This document shows, one piece after another, positions 1 to 9,666 of a stretch of 19,013 nucleotides of DNA. Source of the stretch: Allomyces macrogynus ATCC 38327 (lineage: Eukaryota > Blastocladiomycota > Blastocladiomycetes > Blastocladiales > Blastocladiaceae); the NCBI GenBank assembly GCA_000151295.1, contig GG745382.1, positions 98,252 to 117,264 on the forward strand, written 5' to 3'. Position 1 is the first letter of the stretch, and every line of letters starts with the position of its first letter. The position numbers and the translations under genes were made by a program. Below the pieces are notes generated by a model that did no database searches, was not told the DNA's origin, and worked only from the letters and a program-made list of their open reading frames with translations.

Positions 1-1
1 G

Positions 2-841
2 GATGATAGCTCGGATCCGCTGAAACAGGTGCTGGCCTACGTGGACGCCAAGGGGGTCATGGCGCCCGTGGAAGTGTTAGCTGTGGTCGCGCGCAACGGC
101 AAGGTGCCGTTTGGCGTGGTCAAGGAGGTGTTTGCGAAGCGGATTGCAAGGGAGAAGGCGGTGATTGCCGAGGTACGTTTGGCCAAGCGCGTAGGAGATT
201 GGGTGGACGTGCGCGGGTTTTTGGTGGCTCACATTGATGTGCGTGGGTAGAACGAGGCGCTCGTGCAGACGTACCGCCAAGAGACAAAGAAGATGAAGGA
301 CGAGATTGTGCAGCTCGAGACGCAGTACGTGCCGCGCCGGTTTCCCGCTCCTCACGCGCACCCGCGACCCACGACTCACCCTCACCCGCTCGACCGTGTA
401 GACCTGTCACGTTCCAGGTCCCGACGTGCGCCGCGTGCAACCACGCGCTCACCTTGCCGACGCACCATTTCCTGTGCAAGCACTCGTACCACGCCAGGTT
501 CGCGCACTCCCCGCACCCTGGATTCCACTCGCGAAAGTCGCTGAGCATTCCCCGCCCCCTTCTTAGCTGTCTCAACGAAACCGCGTCGGGCCCACCCGAG
601 TGCCCGAAATGCATCAAGGCGCACCGCAAGGCCGTGGCGCTGCAGCGCACGCTGGCCGAGCAGGCCGGCGAGGATTTCTTTGGCAAGGTACGGTTGCGGC
701 GACGTGGACTGGTGGCAGGAAGACGGCGCTTGTGCATCGACTGACGGTTGGGAAAATCGGTGGGTGTTTGTGTAGCTGGAAGCGGCCGACGATGGGTTTG
801 CGGTCGTTGCCGACTGGTTTTCGCGCAAGGCGATTCGGTGA
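2..841 (+). CDS. VPS11: VPS11 (HOPS/CORVET subunit), 3' part, five exons, 5' incomplete
   Basis: C-terminal part of the class C Vps protein Vps11/Pep5, a core subunit of the HOPS and CORVET tethers that act in fusion at vacuole, lysosome and endosome membranes. Exons I read: 2-172, 251-324, 402-497, 567-687, 776-841, with introns of 69-88 nt (three GTACG-type donors, one GTTCGC; all end in TAG). The joined frame gives an alpha-helical stretch (DPLKQVLAYVDAKGVM), a coiled coil around YRQETKKMKDEIVQLETQ, then a RING-H2 finger: CAAC, FLCKHSYHASC, CPKC. It ends FAVVADWFSRKAIR and a TGA, which matches the family's conserved tail (human has FSVIADYFGRG). The exon 3 start at 402 restores PVTFQVPTC before the RING, like IFQKTKC in human VPS11. 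The N-terminal beta-propeller lies outside the window. Family call firm; exon edges inferred. Confidence 0.9.
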
Positions 842-1515
842 GCGCGCCGGCGAGGAGGAGCGTGCGTGAAGTTTGGGACGGGGGCTCTGCGTGGAGGGTG
901 CAGATGGCCGATAGTTTTTTTTGGATTGTAAATACAGATTCACAGCCGCGGTGTTGGATTCGTACAGTTTTGAGTCGCCTCGAGGAGGAGCGCTGGAAAG
1001 GGTTGTTGGTCGGATGAGAGGCACGACCATGGCGAGAAAGTATCGGCGCTGATATTAGGAGAAGTATATCGTCGCTCGAACTCACCGACGTCGCGTGGGC
1101 GGCTTTTGCCTGGTGAGGCAAAACCAGCAAACGACTCGAGCAAGTATCAACCGACCACCGTCGCCGGCACTGTACGTTGATCGTTGGAAGGATGGAGGCC
1201 GCTCAGCGTGATGCATGCCTGGTATACGATCAGTGATTGGCAGCCATTCTTTGAAACGCAACTTGGGGAGAGTGCGGTTGCAGTAAGCGTGCCAAGTGAG
1301 AGGCATCAGGACCAACCGATCAGCGATTCAGAAGTGTTTCCCTGTCCTCGCGACCGACCAACGCCGCGGCAGGTGTGGAAGAGGAGAGAAAGAAGTGCAT
1401 TTTGCTAATCGCGGCTAAGAATAAGATACAGGCACACCATAACAAACGCATTCGCGGACGGTGGAAAGCACGAGTCCCTCGAACTTGCGCAATAAACAAA
1501 TAAACAAAGCGTTTC
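842..1515. other. Intergenic region between VPS11 and M36 copy 1 (convergent)
   Basis: The two flanking genes converge here, so this stretch should hold both 3' UTRs. I see no convincing coding frame and no RNA gene. An A-rich run with two overlapping AATAAA-like words lies at 1491-1508 on the plus strand, but it is 650 bases past the VPS11 stop and is not proposed as its polyadenylation signal. Confidence 0.5.
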
Positions 1516-3675
1516 CTACAGCGAGCATTGCGGCGGAACTGTGAACGAGTCCACATACAAGCCCGCCGTCGCTGTGCTCCCCAGCCCGCGCTTGGCAAAC
1601 CCGCGCCAAATCAGGCAGCTGTTGGCCCCACCCGTGAGCAGCACATCCGCAATCAAGATCGAATTGCGCGCCGTGACAAAGTCGGGGTTGCAGTTTTGGA
1701 TCTTCAACCCGTCCATGATGAGCTGCAACCACAGCGCATTCCCATTCGTCAAATCGGCCTTTTCAATCGGCCCGCACCCGTACATGTCGACGAGATTCCA
1801 ATAGACTTCCCAGAGCATCGACGCCCACACCTCGCCCGCCTTGTGCACCTCCTGGTAGGCGTCGAGCGCGAGGAACGAGTAAGTGCTCGGGTTCACGGCC
1901 ATGTCGGACGTGTACGGATAAGTGCGCAGCCCCGCCGGGTTGCCTGCGACGTACGGCGCAAACGGTGTGGCTGTATTGCGCGTGACGGTCGGGTTATCGA
2001 GCACGTCCACAGCGAGCGCAAACATATCCGACCATCCCTCGCTCAGACCTGCGGCCTCACGCGTTGACAGGCAATTGGGGTTCGCGGGCCCGCCCGTGAG
2101 CCGGCTCGAGACGCCGTGGAAGTATTCGTGGTGCGGGATCACAAGGTCAAAGACGCTGTCGCGTTTGGGCGTCGTGTAGGTGTAGAGGAACGCACCCACC
2201 AACGGCCGCTGGCCATCGGGCGGCGTGATGAAGAACTCGGTGTTGACCCCGTCCGCTACTTGAACCTGCGCGCCGACATGATCGGACCCGAACCCGCCCT
2301 TGCCGTAATTGTCGTCCTGGAAATTGCCCGCCGCCTGTTCGAAACGGTGACGCGTTAGTTGCGGCTGGAAGTGGTGGAGAGCGCCAGCCCGTGACGTCTA
2401 AAACAAGGTAAAGGCGCGTCCCTCGTCAAATCCGTACTGATACATCAAGTCATGCGCAATGTTCAGCATGTAAAACATTTCGACAGCTGAACCGGCCGCA
2501 AAGTCGTTGGGATCAGCCGTCGCAAAGACGGGCGCGAATTTGGTGAAGTCCAAGTCGGCGCCGCCGTCGGGCGGCACATTTTGGGCGTCGTCATTCGTGT
2601 TTGGCCTCACGTCGGCATTGTTGCCTTGTGTCGTCGTGAACTGGCGCACCGTATTGTCGTGCCAGCCATTAGGCGACGCATTGGTCATGACGACTGCTGC
2701 CGAGTCCACAATGACGATGGGGCCCTTGTCGGGGCTCTGTTCGCCGACCGGGATTACCGGGTACCGCGCGGCAGCTGCCCAGTCGTTGACGGCCTCGACG
2801 TCGCCCGTCTGCATGTTGATGTGGCCGTGGTACCAGTGTGCCGTCTGCTTGAGCTGGAACGAGTAGGCAAGCTTCAAGTTGTTGCCGTTCTGCACGTAGT
2901 GGTACTGCACGGGCACGGGCGCCGTGGCAATCTCGGACGTGATCTCGAATACGGGTGCGGCAGACCAATTCGACTCGTCGCTCATGGTCGTGGACGCAGG
3001 CACCATCACGTTGACCGACGTCGGCGTCGGCGCGCCGATAAACGCCGCCAGCGCCTTGAACGCGTCGGCAGGTGACTTGCCCGTGGTCGATGCCGCGCCC
3101 GAGAGCGCATCCAGGTCGGGCCGCGATGGGCGCGCGCCTCGGTAGAAGCTGTCTCCAAGCGCGACAATCTGGCCGTTCCTATGCATCGGCGAGGGGCAGA
3201 AGCGTCAGATTTTCGGGTGGACAAGGCCGAAAGCATGACAAAAAAATTGCATCGACACTCACTTGATGCTGATATTCACGTCGGCATTCACGACCTCGAG
3301 CCCGTTGATCAGCTGCCGCGCGTAGACGGCAGTCACGCCCGACGACGCCGTGACCACGTTCTTGATCACGAATTCGGTCTCCGGGAACCCGAGCGTCTCG
3401 GTCAGGTACGTCTTTGCGATCGCGCGCGCGGCATCTTGCGAGTCGGCGGCTGGCTGCCGCGTGGGTGCGCCTGTGGCCGTTGGCCTGCTGGTGCCAACGG
3501 TCGTGGCAAACGGCGGCAGGATCGTGAACGACTTGACGGCGGGCGTCGGCACCTTGACCTTGCGCTCAAACCTGTTGGATTGAGCAGCGTGCGCGCGTGG
3601 GATCGCGTGCAGTGCCAAGAGCGCGGCGAGGAAGAGTGCGGCGAGCGGCCGGTGGTGCAGGCTGGTAGGTGACAT
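1516..3675 (-). CDS. Secreted fungalysin-type metallopeptidase, M36 family, copy 1
   Basis: Zinc metallopeptidase of family M36 (fungalysin), made as a secreted prepro-enzyme. Exons on the minus strand: 3675-3263, 3178-2422, 2334-1516; together 1989 nt, a 662-residue protein. Start at 3675 (MSPTSLHH) puts a signal peptide at the N-terminus (hydrophobic ALFLAALLALHA, cleavage likely after PRAHA); an earlier in-frame ATG at 3714 would add 13 residues before it. Residues about 75-135 form the FTP-type propeptide. The catalytic domain has HEYFH at about 459-463, and the third zinc ligand is the E of LSEGWSD. Intron 1 (3179-3262) has a normal GTGAGT donor. Intron 2 (2335-2421) has a CTAAC branch site and CAG acceptor, but begins GGACGC where its sister genes have GTATGT or GTCCGT. 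Without splicing the frame stops in TAG after seven residues. Either the base is a sequencing error, or splicing is non-canonical, or the gene is newly broken. Family call firm; functional state open. Confidence 0.88.
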
Positions 3676-3748
3676 TGGTATAGCGGGGCGCGGAATTCCG
3701 TTGGGCAGCGCCAATAGTGATGCACGGGCGCGCGCGGCGATGCGCGCG

Positions 3749-3755
3749 ATTTATA
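3749..3755 (-). promoter_or_regulatory. TATA box of M36 copy 1
   Basis: On the minus strand the sequence reads CTATAAATCGCGCGC, about 75 bases before the ATG at 3675. M36 copy 2 carries a matching ATATATATCGCACGC upstream of its start, so the TATA word and the adjacent GC-rich letters are shared by both expressed-looking copies. Assignment rests on position and on this match. Confidence 0.55.
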
Positions 3756-4167
3756 GCGAGCTAGACATGCCGCCGCGTGCCGACCGCTGTTGTAGGTGCT
3801 ATCGCCATGTGGAACGAATGGCGCGGATTGCAGATGGGACCCTGCTGTTGGATTGGCCCGTGATTCCTGGTTGATTCCGTTCTGCCAATGCTTCACTCCA
3901 ATCATTCTTTAAGAGAGCGGAATTGAACTGGGTGATGCGCGATCGCTTCCGTCCTGGTTCAAACAGATTTTATCAGACCCATTAGCACTGGTAGGTGCTA
4001 CATTTCTCGCGGCACGGGAAATCGGTCTCTAGCCCCAGGGCCTTTGTGTGCGCGACAGCACATTGGGTCGGTTGACTACATTGGTGCGCGACAGAATGGG
4101 CGGCAATCGATATTTCTGGTGCATTGGGTGATGCCTAATGCTCAAAGCAACATCTTACAATCCCATT

Positions 4168-4199
4168 CCATGCAAGCAGCAAGCCATGCAAGCAGCAAG
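4168..4199. repeat. 16-bp tandem repeat, two copies
   Basis: The unit CCATGCAAGCAGCAAG occurs twice back to back without mismatch (4168-4183 and 4184-4199), followed by a partial CAAG. It lies just downstream of the 3' end of the F-box/LRR pseudogene. Simple minisatellite; no function is evident. Confidence 0.85.
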
Positions 4200-4242
4200 C
4201 AAGGAAAAGCGACAAAGACAAACGTGGATTCCGTCCAGGGTG

Positions 4243-5277
4243 TCACACAACAATCTCAATAGTGCGTTTCCCACGATTCAAGCTCGTGCGTGCCAGATCA
4301 GTGACCTTGGTCCCCACCAAGATGAGCCAGTGAAGCCGTGAAAACCGAGCCACCAGCGTCTCCACAATGGCGTCTTCGACGCCGGGGTTCTTGGAGAGGT
4401 CGAGCAACTGCAGCGTTGGCACATGAGCAGCCAGCGCGTCAAACAATGCAATTGACCCAGTGCACGACCCAAGCCCAAAACCGCAAACCATGCCGCAACG
4501 ACTGCGGCCAGGCAACAGTGATCGGGCGAAGATGGCTGAGCGCAAGATCAAACGACCCAGTAATGACCAATGTTTCGACCGTAAGCGGCATGCCATTCGC
4601 GAGGAGCGGTTCCAGCGCATCCATGACGACCGAGCCGTGGCCAGACTGCCGATGCGAGTCCGTGAACTCGATGCGCAGCGACATGACCTGCGACCGAGAA
4701 AGCAACGAGGCCAAGAGCGAAACGACGCTGCTTTGCCGACAATGTCGAACAGATCCACGTAACATGTCCAAAGACGACACGACGGACGGAAACCCACCAA
4801 GCGCGTCCAAAAGCATCAGAGTCTGGTTGCTGCAGCTCGACACTTGCACGCGACGAGCATGGGCGAGCGTTGCCTGCACAGGTGGCATCGTCGCCGCGAG
4901 TCCAGTTGTGTGGCCGGGATCGGACCAAGCACTTCAAAGTAGCGCTGCGGGTGGTCGCACGGGAATTCGGCCCAGAGAAAGTACAAAAGGGGCGACTAGA
5001 AGTTGGTATAGACCAAGCGAGCGACCGCATCCTTGACGTCCCTCGTGCGCCACAAAACGCGGCCCACTTGGTAGTTGCCCATCGTCATGACCGAGATCGG
5101 GTGCCATTCCGTCGGTGCAGTCTGGATCACGGCAGTCACAGCAGGTGTAAAGACAATAGGTGACGCGCGCGCAAGCTAGAGCAGCGCGACGCGGTCGACG
5201 GCAGCTTCGTGGCAAAGCAGCTTGCCGAGTACCACATCCGGCAGGGCCTCGAGTCGCGAGCGTGGATGCTGATGCAT
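4243..5277 (-). pseudogene. Decayed F-box / leucine-rich-repeat gene (remnant A)
   Basis: Read on the minus strand from ATG at 5277 (MHQHPRSRLEALPDVVLG), the frame gives an F-box-like start close to that of the intact gene at 16160-17846 (IEALPDPVIERIC; both then have LARASP or FARASP). This frame has in-frame TAG codons at 5178-5176 and 4998-4996. It then loses frame near 4900, where LRR-like sequence continues in a second frame (VMSLRIEF, VETLVITGSF), and again near 4480-4500, where a third frame carries the last repeats (VPTLQLLDLSKNPGV, LHWLILVGTKV) to a TGA at 4243. The TAG at 4998 follows a pyrimidine-rich stretch and could be an acceptor, so one break might be an unrecognised intron. 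All breaks cannot easily be explained that way. Intact relatives would be F-box substrate adaptors of SCF ubiquitin ligases. Confidence 0.62.
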
Positions 5278-5556
5278 CGTCGAGATCGAGGTGCAAAAGG
5301 TGAGAATGCGCGTTATTGGGAGCACAGATGCTTGTCGGTGAAGACGCTGGACGTGGATTGCGGTGGGTGGCGCTGCACTTGAACATGACCAGATGGGTTG
5401 AGGAGAGCTGGGGAGGCGCGTGGTTCATTGACACGTGTTTCGCGCAAATCGCTTCCATCTGCGAAGCAATTTCGAACTAAGGAATGTGACACAGGAGCAC
5501 ATTTCGCCTGAAGTTATGATGGTCGGGCTGGTTGTCAGACATGGCCAAGACACTCA

Positions 5557-6208
5557 TCAACATTCAAAGTAACAAAATATTATCAGACAACCAAAATTCA
5601 ACCTTGGATTATCAATCCACCAAAATCTCAACGTTGCGGCCATCACCTCCATTGGCAAACATGAGCGCCACTTCGTGGCATTTGTCCCCTTCACGTCGAG
5701 TCGGCGCAGGTGAGGAAACTGCAACAGCAGCGCTTCTCCAATATTGTTGTCCACATTTCGGTTCCACGAGAGGTAGAGGGACCGCAGATTCTGTGCAGAC
5801 CTGGCAAGCGTGGCAAGGATAAGGGTCCAGGACGAGAAACAACTGAGGCCGAAACTGTCGAGGCCAACATGTCTCAGCGGCAGGTGGTGGAGGGGCGGGA
5901 TCACAACCAGGACAAACCATTCGAGGTGCTGTGATTCCAGTTTGCCAGCTCCCAGTTCGATCTGGAGCGACGGAGCGTGACGCCTGCCACAGACAGCCGT
6001 TGAAAATGGTGAGAAGAGCATAAAACGGATCCCTCGTGTAAGCAGCCAATTTGAGCTGAAAAGACGTCAAAGATGGCACCAGACATAAGAGGATGTGGTC
6101 GCGCGTTGGGTCATTGTCCAAAGCCACGTCCGACAACACTACTTCGCTTGCGCTAGTGATTTTTCCCGTCCAACTCAGCCGGTTCCCGCCAGGTGGTTCG
6201 GAGCACAT
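5557..6208 (-). pseudogene. Truncated leucine-rich-repeat gene (remnant B), paralogue of remnant A
   Basis: The minus strand shows LRR-like sequence in two frames. The first, from about 6208, reads VVLSDVALDNDP and PSLTSFQLKLAAYTRD. After a shift near 5985-6010 the second reads PSLQIELGAG, SAQNLRSLYLSWNRNV and FPHLRRLDVKGTNAT, and ends at 5557. The last part lines up with the end of remnant A: NLRSLYLSWNRNV with TLQLLDLSKNPGV, and LRRLDVKGTNAT with LHWLILVGTKVT, and both have an LRH-containing segment before it. No F-box is found upstream; the homology stops about 300 bases before the ATG of ARP8. It is best read as a 5'-truncated, frameshifted copy. A small spliced gene with an unseen intron is the alternative. 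Confidence 0.55.
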
Positions 6209-6506
6209 GCAAGTGGAGCGAAGGCGGGACCTGAAGCCACTGCGCGCGCGTTCATCGCGGCGGGCAGCAGCTGATCAGGCGCGGCGGCAACGGCGGCTGG
6301 CGCGCAGCAGGATGGGGGATTGCGCGACGCGAGCGAGACGCGCATGTGAGGCAGCGTGCGGCACACGTGTGGTGGGGGTGCGCTCGCTGGCCGCCCTGCT
6401 CTCATTCCTCTTTCGCGCTTCATTTCCATTTCCCGACTAACGGCACCTCGTCGTCGAGAACCCGACCTGCCGCACGCGCACCGCCTTGGACCGACCCGCT
6501 GCCACC
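6209..6506 (+). promoter_or_regulatory. Upstream region of ARP8
   Basis: This 298-base stretch lies between the end of LRR remnant B and the ARP8 start, so it must carry the ARP8 promoter and 5' UTR. It is GC-rich with CG-dense runs and a pyrimidine-rich patch at 6398-6437. There is no clear TATA word. The ARP8 ATG sits in a strong context, GCCACCATGCC (6501-6511). Confidence 0.4.
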
Positions 6507-9098
6507 ATGCCACCAAAGCCCGCTGCGCGCGCCAGCTCCACCGACTCGGCCGCCCCGGCCAATGCGCCAACGCCGACCCCACCCACTACGGGCACCGAAG
6601 CTGTGCTGGCCTCCACGACGCCCGCGGCCGCGTCCAAGAAAAAGGCTGTGCGCAAGTCGACGACGGTCATTGTCACGCACGGCCCGCGCGGCGTCCCGCT
6701 GGTCCCGGTCCCGCGGTGGTCACGGTTCGCCGTGTCGAGCTCGAATGTTGATATCACGCGCAACGTTCTGTCGCGGTTCCTCGCGCACCCGGCCCAGGAC
6801 GTGCTCAAAGTGCGCGAGCTCGCTGAAATGCGCGGCGCGCAGGGTGTGCCTGCGACCCCCGAGCCGGTACGTCGCTAATGCGTTTTCTGAGGCTGCAGAG
6901 CTGGGATTTGACCTGTCATGGTTACAAAAAATCTCCCCGCGAATTGCTCGAACAGACCCGCGTCATTGTTCTCCACCCTGGATCACGATACCTGCGTCTC
7001 GGATTCGCGACCGACGTGGTTCCGAAAGTCGTCCCGAACGTGATCGCGCGCCGCGTCGCGCCCAACCGCAAGGACCCGGCACCCGACCTGCCCGCGTACC
7101 GCCAGGCCGACGACGCGACCGCCGCTGCGACCAAGCGTGCCGCGCGCGCTGCCGCCGACGAGTACTTTCACGCGCGCATGAAGCAGGCCAACCTCAAGAC
7201 CCCGCTCAACGCGCTCGGCATGGTGCAGTCGTTCAACGGGTCGGCGCGGCCCGTGCCCGTGCCGGCGCTCAACGACCCATTCCACATTGACTGGATCCGC
7301 GTTGACCCGTCCGCCGCACCGCCACCGTACTTCGTTGGGCAGCAGGCGCTCGATCTCGACGACGCGGCGCGCACGCAATACCCGCTCTACTACCCATTCT
7401 ATGCGAAAACGCTCAACACGCGCGACTACACGAGTCTGGTCGAGTGGCACCACGACGTGGCCGCGATTTTGCGCACGGGGCTGCAGACGGAGCTCGGGCT
7501 GACGGCCACCGACTTGCCGCTCACACGCATCGCCCTCGCGGTCCCGGACCTGCTCGACGCGCGCGCCGTCGACGAATTGCTCAGCGTCCTGTTCTCGTCG
7601 CTCGGCGTGCACTCGGTCGTCATCGCGCAGGAATCCACCATGGCGTGTACCGGCGCTGGCCTGTCGCTCGCGTGTGTCGTCGACGTTGGCGCGCACGCGA
7701 CGTCGATCTCGCTCGTGGAAAATGGCGAAATTACCGACGCCCCGGCCCGTGCTGTTTGGGGGGCGACGACGTGACAGCTGTCCTCTACGACCTTGATGGC
7801 CGAGAACCGTGCCCCACTTGGGCGCCACTGGGTCGCCGGGACATGCGTCGTTCGACCCGGACGCCTGGGGTCCCCGCGAACCCGGCGGCGCCCCGGGGTG
7901 CGTGGCCATTGGTCCGGGAAAATCAGGGAAAGTGGTGCACGGCCAACGAGGCCGAATTGGCGGTGCAGGTGGTCGACGTGCACGTGCGCGAGCCGGGTAA
8001 GGTTACAGTCAAGTACGCGATGAAGGTCTACAGCGAAGTGTATTGTGCGCCGCTGGTACGTTTTGGAGGGTGCCGACTGCTCTCGCGCGCGCCGGCAACA
8101 ACGCTAACGCATGTTCCTCTACCCAGTGCTTCTTTTTCCCGGGCCTCGTCGACGTCAAGCACAAGCTCCTGGCACTCAAGCGGCACGCGCACCTGCTCGA
8201 ACCGGGCCACACGGCCGCCGTTTCGGGCAAGTCGGCGGGCACCTGGTGCGGCAACGCCGGGTTCTATGGCCTGCCCATGGGCCACGCGAGCCCCTGGAAA
8301 CACCCGGCGCTCTCGCACCGGTGCTCGGTCACGGCGCAACTCATGTTCATGGACGACCTGACCGCGGACCCGAAACCGGGGACCGCTGCCGCACCCTCCG
8401 AGCCGTCGGCGCTCGGTTTGCGGTTCCCGACCCTGGCGCCACCGACGGCACCCGCCGAGGGCGCGACGCCCGAGTCGGTTGCCGCGTCGGCATCGACGGA
8501 TGCGGCGACCGACGCGCCCGCCGTACCGGCCCCACCGGCGCCCGCAACGCCCGTATCAGAAACGCCAGCGACCGCCGAGACCCCGTCGCCGATCGCGAGT
8601 ATGACGTTCGACGACTTCATCACGCTCCACGTCGCGCGCCCGCTCGACGTGGCGATCCACCACCTGATCCAGGGCGTGCGCAACGAAGAGCGCGCGCGCA
8701 AGCTCTACGCGTCGATCCTCCTCGTCGGTTCTGGCGCCGCCAAAATCCGCGCCTTCGGATCCCGCGTCCTCGAAGACCGGTTGCGGCGCACCATGGCCAC
8801 GGCGGCGTCCACGCTCCCGTCGTCTCCCGCGACCGCGGCCGCACTCGCGTCCGCCATGGCCGTGACCGTGACCCCGCCGCCGCGCGACTTGGATCCGGGA
8901 CACGTTATGTGGAAGGGCGCCGCAGTGCTTGCGCGCGTCGAGTGTGCGGGTGATATGGCGCTGAGCCCAGGCGAGTGGCGCGCATACGGCACGCCGACGG
9001 CGTTGGCGGTCAAAAATGGGATTGTATTGGCGGGCGCGCCCATGAGCGGGGCGTCGGCGGGACCGTCGGCCGCGCTCGTGTTTGATCCGTGTGTGTAA
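6507..9098 (+). CDS. ARP8: Actin-related protein 8 (INO80 complex), with an apparent frameshift
   Basis: Arp8 is a nuclear actin-related subunit of the INO80 chromatin remodeller; with Arp4 and actin it binds the HSA region and extranucleosomal DNA. Exons: 6507-6866, 6956-8055 (one frameshift inside) and 8127-9098. Introns are 6867-6955 (GTACGT...CAG) and 8056-8126 (GTACGT, CTAAC branch, CAG). Repaired length would be about 810 residues; human Arp8 has 624, yeast 881. Residues 1-50 are a low-complexity A/P/T tail. The actin fold opens at about 121 with TRVIVLHPGSRYLRLG, a signature of Arp8. QESTMACTGAGLSLACVVDVG marks the second phosphate loop (about 345-366), with ILLVGSGAAKIRAF at about 684 and DLDPGHVMWKGAAVLA near 740-752. 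An Ala/Pro-rich insert covers about 570-644. The frame breaks at the six-G run 7758-7763: one more G would give VWGGDDVTAVLYDL, the family's YGGxDV motif. Residues encoded by 7800-7930 fit the family poorly. Confidence 0.87.
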
Positions 9099-9300
9099 GG
9101 GCTGAGGTGTGGATTGCATTGCGGTGGAGGGTTAGGAAAGCATGAAGAATGAACAGGCAACAAGATTCTTTTGATCCGGGAAAAGGCAAGCACCCGCATC
9201 ACGCGTGCTCGCCATCGCACTTCGCGCGCGTTCGCGAGCATCTCTCGCGGTCGCGGTCGCGTCGACGGGCAGAGCATGAACATGCAGGGCATGGGCGGAC

Positions 9301-9666
9301 ATCAGCGATAATTATAGAGTACCAGTAGGAAGCGGCAGGCATCAGCATTTGAGTAGTCTGTTCGGGTCAGGTTCGTTTCAGACACGTGCTTTCGAAAGCT
9401 CGCACAACACCATGAGCATGAGCAAAAACACAAAACTTTTATCGCAAAATTGATTTTCGATAAAGCTAGCGTAAGTGCAACGAAAGAAGGGACCGGATGG
9501 GACAGAAGAAGCCTTGCAGCGACAACCGGCAAGAACGGCAACGACACGACGACAACGACACGATCATGGCGAAAGCAATGAGCAAAGAGAGAGGAAGTGC
9601 GCATCTGAAGACGCGCGGCAAATGAGCGGGCGGGCGCTCGCGGGGCTACGAGACCGACCAAACGGC
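9301..9666 (-). repeat. 3' flank of M36 copy 2, also present after copy 3
   Basis: By eye this matches 13197-13551 in the same order: ATCAGCG words, a segment with ATCGCAAAATTGATTTTCGATA (here) against ATCGCTAAATCGGTTCCCGATA (there), then CGAAAGAAGGGACCGG against CGAAAGTAGGGACGGC, A-rich CGACGA repeats, and CCTCGCACTCGGGCGGCA at the coding end. The duplication that made copies 2 and 3 therefore extended past the gene. The similarity is gapped and I cannot give an identity figure. Confidence 0.6.
9436..9465 (-). other. Hairpin in the 3' flank of M36 copy 2
   Basis: Arms CTTTTATCGCAAAAT and ATTTTCGATAAAG pair almost fully around a TG loop (13 pairs, two single-base bulges). It lies about 200 bases past the stop codon at 9667, in the direction of transcription. 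In the 3' flank of copy 3 only a short TATCG/CGATA pair remains. It could be part of the mRNA 3' end, or chance. Confidence 0.45.

Larger units (their letters stand above)
3676..4242. other. Upstream region of M36 copy 1, non-coding
   Basis: Holds the promoter of copy 1 at its left end. The rest, up to the stop of the decayed F-box/LRR gene at 4243, shows no supported coding frame or RNA gene. It contains one short tandem repeat (4168-4199). Confidence 0.45.
9099..9666. other. Intergenic region between ARP8 and M36 copy 2 (convergent)
   Basis: Holds both 3' UTRs. No coding frame is supported. The right-hand part (about 9301-9666) resembles the 3' flank of M36 copy 3 and contains a hairpin (9436-9465). 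Confidence 0.5.

Noticed and set aside
326..417. VPS11 exon 3 starting at 418 (after TTCCAG)
   Set aside because: It needs a weak donor at 329 and drops TFQ, which is conserved before the RING. A start at 402 with the GTACGT donor at 325 keeps both frame and homology.
120..1130. Minus-strand open frame of 336 codons across the VPS11 region
   Set aside because: It lies opposite well-supported VPS11 exons and introns, and its composition (Ser/Arg/Pro/Thr-rich) is typical of an antisense frame in GC-rich DNA.
3930..4040. Possible tRNA around GGTTCAAACAG
   Set aside because: The T-loop-like word is not flanked by a pairing T stem, and no acceptor or anticodon arms fit.
6867..6898. Shorter ARP8 first intron ending at CAG 6898
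   Set aside because: It would be only 32 nt and would add residues absent from the family. The acceptor at 6955 gives 89 nt, the same phase, and joins directly to the conserved TRVIVLHPGS.
7757..7775. Programmed ribosomal frameshift in ARP8
   Set aside because: No slippery heptamer of the usual form, no clear downstream structure, and Arp8 genes are not known to use one. An indel in the G run is simpler.
6983..7909. Minus-strand open frame of 308 codons opposite ARP8
   Set aside because: Arg/Val/Gly-rich shadow of the ARP8 coding strand, with no family resemblance, while the plus strand shows clear Arp8 motifs.
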